A stretch of DNA of 64,000 bases from Coptis chinensis (taxonomy: Eukaryota > Streptophyta > Magnoliopsida > Ranunculales > Ranunculaceae), in assembly GCA_015680905.1 (NCBI GenBank), contig CM027385.1, forward strand, positions 26,666,501 to 26,730,500, given 5' to 3'. The position numbers and the translations under genes are program-made. Each line of letters starts with the position of its first letter. Within the stretch, counting starts at the first letter, position 1. Below, piece after piece: positions 59,653 through 64,000 of this stretch. Below the pieces are notes generated by a model. It was not told the origin of the DNA. It was given only the letters and a program-made list of their open reading frames with translations, and searched no databases.

Positions 59653-59979
59653 CTAGAATCTAACTTGTGCATTCTAAATAAGCGGACCATAAATAAGGCA
59701 ATAATCCAATACATAATTGTTGGGTTTAGTTGGGTATAGGATTACCATCATTTAGAACCTTCCCAGAGAGTGTCTGTTAATTGAATGTCGTCCAAGGAAG
59801 GTTTTAATAGCTATTGCTCTATTACTTGATCAATGGTTGAGATTAAGATCCTGAGGTTGGACGGCATAAGATAGCTTTGTGAAATAGCTTTCTTATTAGA
59901 TATGGTTTGTGCCCTACTTCCCCAATACCGATATTCTTAACTATAATAATCGGCTCGATAATAATCGTTCTCTTTCTCG
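59653..59979. other. Host sequence without a gene
   Basis: Moderately AT-rich; no ORF or repeat stands out. It begins with the CTA target duplication of the CACTA element. Confidence 0.5.
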
Positions 59980-60288
59980 ATGTCAACTTTGTCAGTGTCG
60001 TCTCGTTCCCCAATTGGGTTGGTGAATTTACTCGAAGGCATACTAACTACGATCAATAGGATAAAGAAGCAAGTGAATATGTTGGCATTGAAGGAGGTTG
60101 ATATTCTCTTTAGGAAGATGGATAATTTTATTACTGATAGTGATATTCTGATGAAAATGAAGGAAAGAAAATTGAAGAAGAAAATTGTGTCGTTGCAAAA
60201 GAAAGTGAAAAGATGTGAGCGTAAGATGGAAGTCATCCAATCTGTTTGGTTAGATTTAGAGAACAGTTCTGGAGGGAGTCTAATTTGA
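59980..60288 (+). CDS. Small basic coiled-coil-like protein, hypothetical
   Basis: A 102-codon frame from the ATG at 59980 (MSTLSVSSRSPIGLVNLLEG) to a TGA at 60286-60288. The C-terminal half is Lys/Glu-rich with heptad-like spacing of Leu, Ile and Val (LKKKIVSLQKKVKRCERKME), suggesting a coiled coil. It is on the same strand and 418 bp upstream of the F-box gene, so it could be a separate small gene, an upstream exon, or a fragment of a larger gene. I do not recognise it. The frame is free of stops over 309 bp in AT-rich DNA, which gives modest support. Confidence 0.4.
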   Translation: MSTLSVSSRSPIGLVNLLEGILTTINRIKKQVNMLALKEVDILFRKMDNFITDSDILMKMKERKLKKKIVSLQKKVKRCERKMEVIQSVWLDLENSSGGSLI

Positions 60289-60655
60289 TTCATGAGGGAG
60301 ACTGTTCATCTGTTTAATATTCATATTCATGGCTTGTATTATGTTGTTCTCTTTTTATCCCATTTTATCCCTTTATGTATGAATTGTATGTGTTTGACGA
60401 AATGACTCTTACTTTTCTCTAACTTTTTCTAGTTTGTTCTTTCTACTTCTTTATCCCATTTGCAAAATAACTGAATTGTTTGAAGTGATGCATACAAAAT
60501 AATAACCTTTCATAAAATAAGTAGATTCCCTGAAGTAATGCGTCATTTGGAAGTGTCCTTTGGAAGTGATGTGTCCAACGTAAGTGTCCTTTGGAAGTGA
60601 AACGTCCTTAGGTTGTTGGTGACTTTCCACCTTCCAGTAAATAGTAAACATACGC

Positions 60656-60663
60656 TATATAAG
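60656..60663 (+). promoter_or_regulatory. TATA-like box of the F-box gene
   Basis: TATATAAG lies 43-50 bp upstream of the ATG at 60706, a plausible distance for a short 5' UTR. Upstream, the word tttggaagtga recurs at about 60546, 60563 and 60588 and could be a small regulatory repeat. Confidence 0.5.
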
Positions 60664-60705
60664 CATGGGTGTTGGTGCATGAACTATTGGTGACTTTTCA
60701 TAACG

Positions 60706-61884
60706 ATGGCCCAATCTTCTAAAAGAAAGGGGAAAGATGAGGGTTGCGTTCTTCCTTGGGAAATGTGCCGACAGATTCTTCTCTGTGCTCCATTCCCATT
60801 GTTCAACAAATCAAAGCTTGTTTGTCGTGAGTGGGAAAAGAGTAAGATTGACCCCTCATTCCTTAACGATTATGCTTTGAAGACGAGAACTCTTCTAGGT
60901 TACATAATTTAGACTGCACACGGTTGGGAAACGTATACATCTTTCGCTTCAAATGTTGATCACATTCCACCACTTCCTACTCCTACTATAGACTTCTGTG
61001 GATACGGTTTCAAAATCTTGGTTTCTTCAATGCAAGGTATCCTTTTAGGTCACAAGGAAGTTGAAATGAAGAATGTGTACTACCTTTGCAAACCCACGAC
61101 GCAGCAAATGCTTATGTTGCCCAGTCCTAAAACTAGATTTCAGACACAGTGTATGGGTTTGTATGTGGAACCGTTGGAATTTATGATACTGCGTTTGTCA
61201 GAAGACTACAGAAACACTATAAGACAGTCCGAAGTCAACAACTGCAGGGTAGTCATTTGCCATGTGGTTGAAAAGTTCAACTCCCACATACACAAATGGA
61301 GAAGGCTGAAAGATTTGAAGTTGTCCTTTAATAGTGAGCACATTGAAATGAATCCAGGTATTGTGGCCAAAGGATGTTTTCATTGGCCTATTCGTGAGGG
61401 GGGGATTTTGCGATTCAATATTGTCACCGAGAGATGGAGTAAGATTGCACTACCGTTGACAGGCTGCCGCTGGAAGAGTTTCAAGCTTTTCCAATTTCAG
61501 GGAACAATTGCAGTTATGTTCTCCTTTATGGGGGTTGGGTATCGTACACATGAATTGGAGCTTCGACTTGTAATTGACAACTGTTGGGATGAAGGTCGGA
61601 GGTTTAAATTGGACAATTTGTATGTTGAAGGCATCTGTCGACCTCATTTTGTGGACCTAGTAGATAATGGTGTTGCAGTTTTTAACTGTAGAAGGCAAAT
61701 GGTGTGGTATAATTTAACAAAAACCGAGGATTTGATAATCAAAGAAATCCCAAAGATTGGCAGGAACCACGTTCATAAACTAATGTCAGATTTTGTGCCA
61801 AATGAACGCCTTATGAGTATGTCAAGGTCTGGTTGGGAGTCGAGTTGGGGTGGATGGAAGAAGTTTCTGGACAAGAATTTATGA
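60706..61884 (+). pseudogene. F-box protein gene with one premature stop
   Basis: F-box proteins link substrates to the SCF ubiquitin ligase through SKP1. The first 68 codons hold the F-box (VLPWEMCRQILLCAPFPLFN, then KSKLVCREWEKSK). A TAG at 60910-60912 interrupts; the same frame then runs without a stop from TAHGWETYTSFASNVDHIPP to TGA-free end at 61884, for 392 residues in all. The C-terminal part has the look of F-box-associated beta-propeller domains (KGCFHWPIREGGILRFNIV, then ERWSKIALPL). TAG could derive from CAG by one C-to-T change. Codon structure is otherwise intact, so the stop is recent, allelic or a sequencing error. A start at 61018 would give a protein without F-box. Confidence 0.82.
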
Positions 61885-61958
61885 AGCCATTCTGAAGATG
61901 CAGTAAGAGATTGTTCTATCCCGGTATCAAATCTGCATTCTTATAGTTGGTTGCTGGA
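61885..61958 (+). other. 3' flank of the F-box gene
   Basis: Short 3' UTR-like stretch cut by AthD 74 bp after the stop codon. Confidence 0.6.
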
Positions 61959-63801
61959 TGATAAGAGCCCAAAACTGTAGTTTTAACCCTTTAATAATAA
62001 TACTTTTAGACCAATTATGCGAGTAATAAATAAGAGTTAATACTGATTACGTGCTTTTATGTATTTCAGGCATTGGAGTCAATTATGTGCAGAAATGTGT
62101 CACTTTTGCGAGATAAAGGAGCAAGGGTTGGCTGCTAAGAAGTTATGTGATTAAAGGCCAAGATTCAAGGAGAAAAAGCCTTTTTAAAGCCCGGTCAAAA
62201 CTGAAAAGTCAAAGTCAACGCGGGTAGAAACAGCGCACAAAAGTCAGTAGAATTTCCAAAGGCCATATCTTTGGACTAAGACCTCAGAATTGGGCCTACC
62301 TTATGTCAAAATGACCGGCTCGGAAATATCTTTCCAATGGTCCAAACCTTGACCCAATCAGAGGAGCAGAAGTATATGAAAAGTCTATTGAAGAAAAATT
62401 CAATTGGAAAGACCTCTGTGGACTGAAGAAATTGGGTTTTAGGCTCGATTTTCCAGCCCAAAACATGGCTCCTCTGCCTATGCACGAAAATATGGATCTT
62501 GTCTCTTCCATTTCAACACACAAGAAAAAACTCTTAAGCAAGTAGTTTTTAGGTAGCCATTAGCATATACTTCTAGATCTACTTTTTACATTCCATTAAT
62601 TAGTTTTCAATAGCTTGTTTTAGATCTGATTTTTACTTTGCAATAGATTAGTTAGAACAAGTAGATTATTATTTGAGAATCAATATTTAGTTTTATAATA
62701 AAGTATTAGTTTTCATTTCCATTTAGTTATTGATTTAATTCTTATTTAGAATTAGTTTGTCTTCATTTGATAATTAGTTAAATCATAATTATAGTTCAAA
62801 TTAGTAAATTTACAATCTTTATATCATGTCTTGCTTAAATTCATATAGAAATGATAGTTTAATGACGCTAGGCTAAACCATCATTAGAGGGGTTTGAGGA
62901 AGCCTTGATGAAAACTTGATTTTTGCTAGCTTAGAAATCGTCGTGATAATCTATCCAATTCTAGAAAGTAATTAGTTCACCATGAGAATGGGTTTGATTA
63001 CTTCACATTCTAGTTATTATTTGGTAGAGATTGCCATGAATAATTAGGGATTAGAATACCATTTGTTATGCGAAAGCATTGACATTTAGATTACGACATT
63101 TCTTTGTTAGTTGATTAAGTTGAATCAAGGTGGAATCGAATTCCCCTAATTCATTCTCTATTGTCAAGTTAGTATTTGAATTCCATTATTTCGTTATTCG
63201 TATCTTGTTAGTATAAATCAGATCATAGTATAATTTCCATCATACTCTCATTAACTTTGAATAGACCGATAATCTCAGGAAACATTGAATACTAAAGAAC
63301 TAGGAGTGGAACGAATCTTCTACTCCAACTCTATTGCGATAGCATCTAGAGTAGAAAACTTTTTTACCCCAACCTGTATTAATCATAATCTCATATACAT
63401 TTTTAGTCCTTTACAAGTTTAGCTAGATCACCATCCAAAGGTTAGAAAAACAGCAATGAGTCATGTAAAACATTATAGCTTTGCCAAAAAAAGCAAATTG
63501 GTCTCCCTATAAACATTTTAGATCTTTCCCTTTAGTATATTGTACCAAGGGGTTCCTCTTTAGTATTGTTTGTCTCGTGAGTCCCAAAGTTACTCTTGTA
63601 GCTCCAAAACCCACCTTCATACCAATTTCAATGGTTTGTTTCGACTTCTTAGTAGAACTGCTCGTGAATGTTTCACTTGTTTCATCTCTAATCACTCCCC
63701 AAATCCATTTGAAAAAAATTTGATTTGAAGTAGTTTTAGTTTTACTTGCGTTTGAGTTTCATAACTTATTCGTAAGTAAAACTATACTTTTACTTATAGC
63801 A
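61959..63801 (+). repeat. AthD 5' LTR with internal insertion
   Basis: Starts TGATAAGAGCCCAAAACTG and ends TTATAGCA. It is 1843 bp against 1448-1468 bp in AthA and AthC. The extra length is mostly 63366-63722, which has no counterpart in the AthA LTR: there agagtataaaactttg goes straight on to the gcgtttgagtttc stretch. Confidence 0.85.
63366..63722. other. About 360-bp insertion of unknown origin in the AthD LTR
   Basis: The stretch runs roughly from accccaacctgtatt to aaaaaaatttgattt. A minus-strand frame (63695-63507: MIRDETSETFTSSSTKKSKQ) is open but has no motif I know. No clean target duplication or inverted ends are seen. It could be a transduced piece of a host gene or another element. 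Confidence 0.4.
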
Positions 63802-63803
63802 AA

Positions 63804-63816
63804 TGGCGCCGCTGCA
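63804..63816 (+). promoter_or_regulatory. AthD primer binding site (tRNA-Asp type)
   Basis: TGGCGCCGCTGCA starts two bases after the LTR end, as in AthC. Confidence 0.8.
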
Positions 63817-64000
63817 ATTTTAGTTCCCTTTAGTATTGTTTTCTTTAGTATTGTTTGTCTTCCCAAAGTCCTATTAAACCCACCCACCCTTGTTTGTTTC
63901 TAACAGTGATTGTTTGGTTCATAAACTAAAAAAATTTCAAAGAAGAAGCCTGAGCACGCCCCGTGCCCATACAAGGCTAAATTAGAGCTGGCTTTAATTG

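Larger units (their letters stand above)
61959..64000 (+). mobile_element. AthD: Athila-like element, 5' part, runs off the window
   Basis: The 5' LTR (61959-63801), a PBS and the first 185 bp of leader are present in the window. LTR type and leader match AthA and AthC. The 5 bp before the LTR are CTGGA; the partner copy lies outside. No coding part is in view. Confidence 0.9.

Overview
The window is nuclear DNA of a plant, almost certainly a eudicot. It has intron-split plant gene fragments, Mutator, CACTA and Harbinger-type DNA transposons, large Athila-like Ty3/Gypsy LTR retrotransposons, and plastid DNA embedded in nuclear repeats (a NUPT). Very little looks like an active host gene. I name the four Athila-like elements AthA (+, 672-8190), AthB (-, 20366-38337), AthC (-, 44644-59349) and AthD (+, 61959 to the window end).

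Layout. At 1-672 and 8941-9186 lie the two halves of a decayed Mutator-like (MULE) transposase, separated by AthA and about 0.75 kb of unassigned sequence. AthA has gag but no protease core, reverse transcriptase or integrase. From 10252 to 59652 the sequence is bounded by the same 28-bp CACTA inverted terminal repeat and by a 3-bp CTA target duplication. I read this as one CACTA transposon swollen to 49.4 kb by nested insertions; stripped of them it is about 7 kb. Its own cargo is a truncated, frameshifted Rab1/RABD-type GTPase pseudogene (10901-12897) and exons of an ABC1-family kinase (40887-42880), both on the minus strand, plus one exon-like piece I cannot name.

Nested in the CACTA cargo: a 500-bp Harbinger-type MITE (12201-12700); a plastid insertion carrying atpI, rps2 and rpoC2 pieces (13629-40565 including what later landed in it), flanked by a 269-bp direct repeat; a 3.8-kb solo LTR inside plastid rps2 (15491-19269); AthB inside plastid rpoC2 (20366-38337, duplication ATGGC); and AthC in a GA-rich stretch near the CACTA right end (duplication GAGAG). 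Each target duplication was read directly, so the order of events can be worked out: CACTA capture, plastid insertion, then retroelements into the plastid DNA.

Right of the CACTA, 59653-61958 looks like host sequence. It holds a small coiled-coil ORF and an F-box protein gene with a TATA-like box, spoiled by one in-frame TAG. AthD then begins with its 5' LTR and runs off the window.

Autonomous-type coding capacity survives best in AthB and AthC (gag, protease, RT, RNase H and integrase, with breaks). Both also carry accessory ORFs in sense orientation between integrase and the 3' LTR. A conserved non-coding block with two hairpins precedes the 3' LTR in AthA, AthB and AthC.
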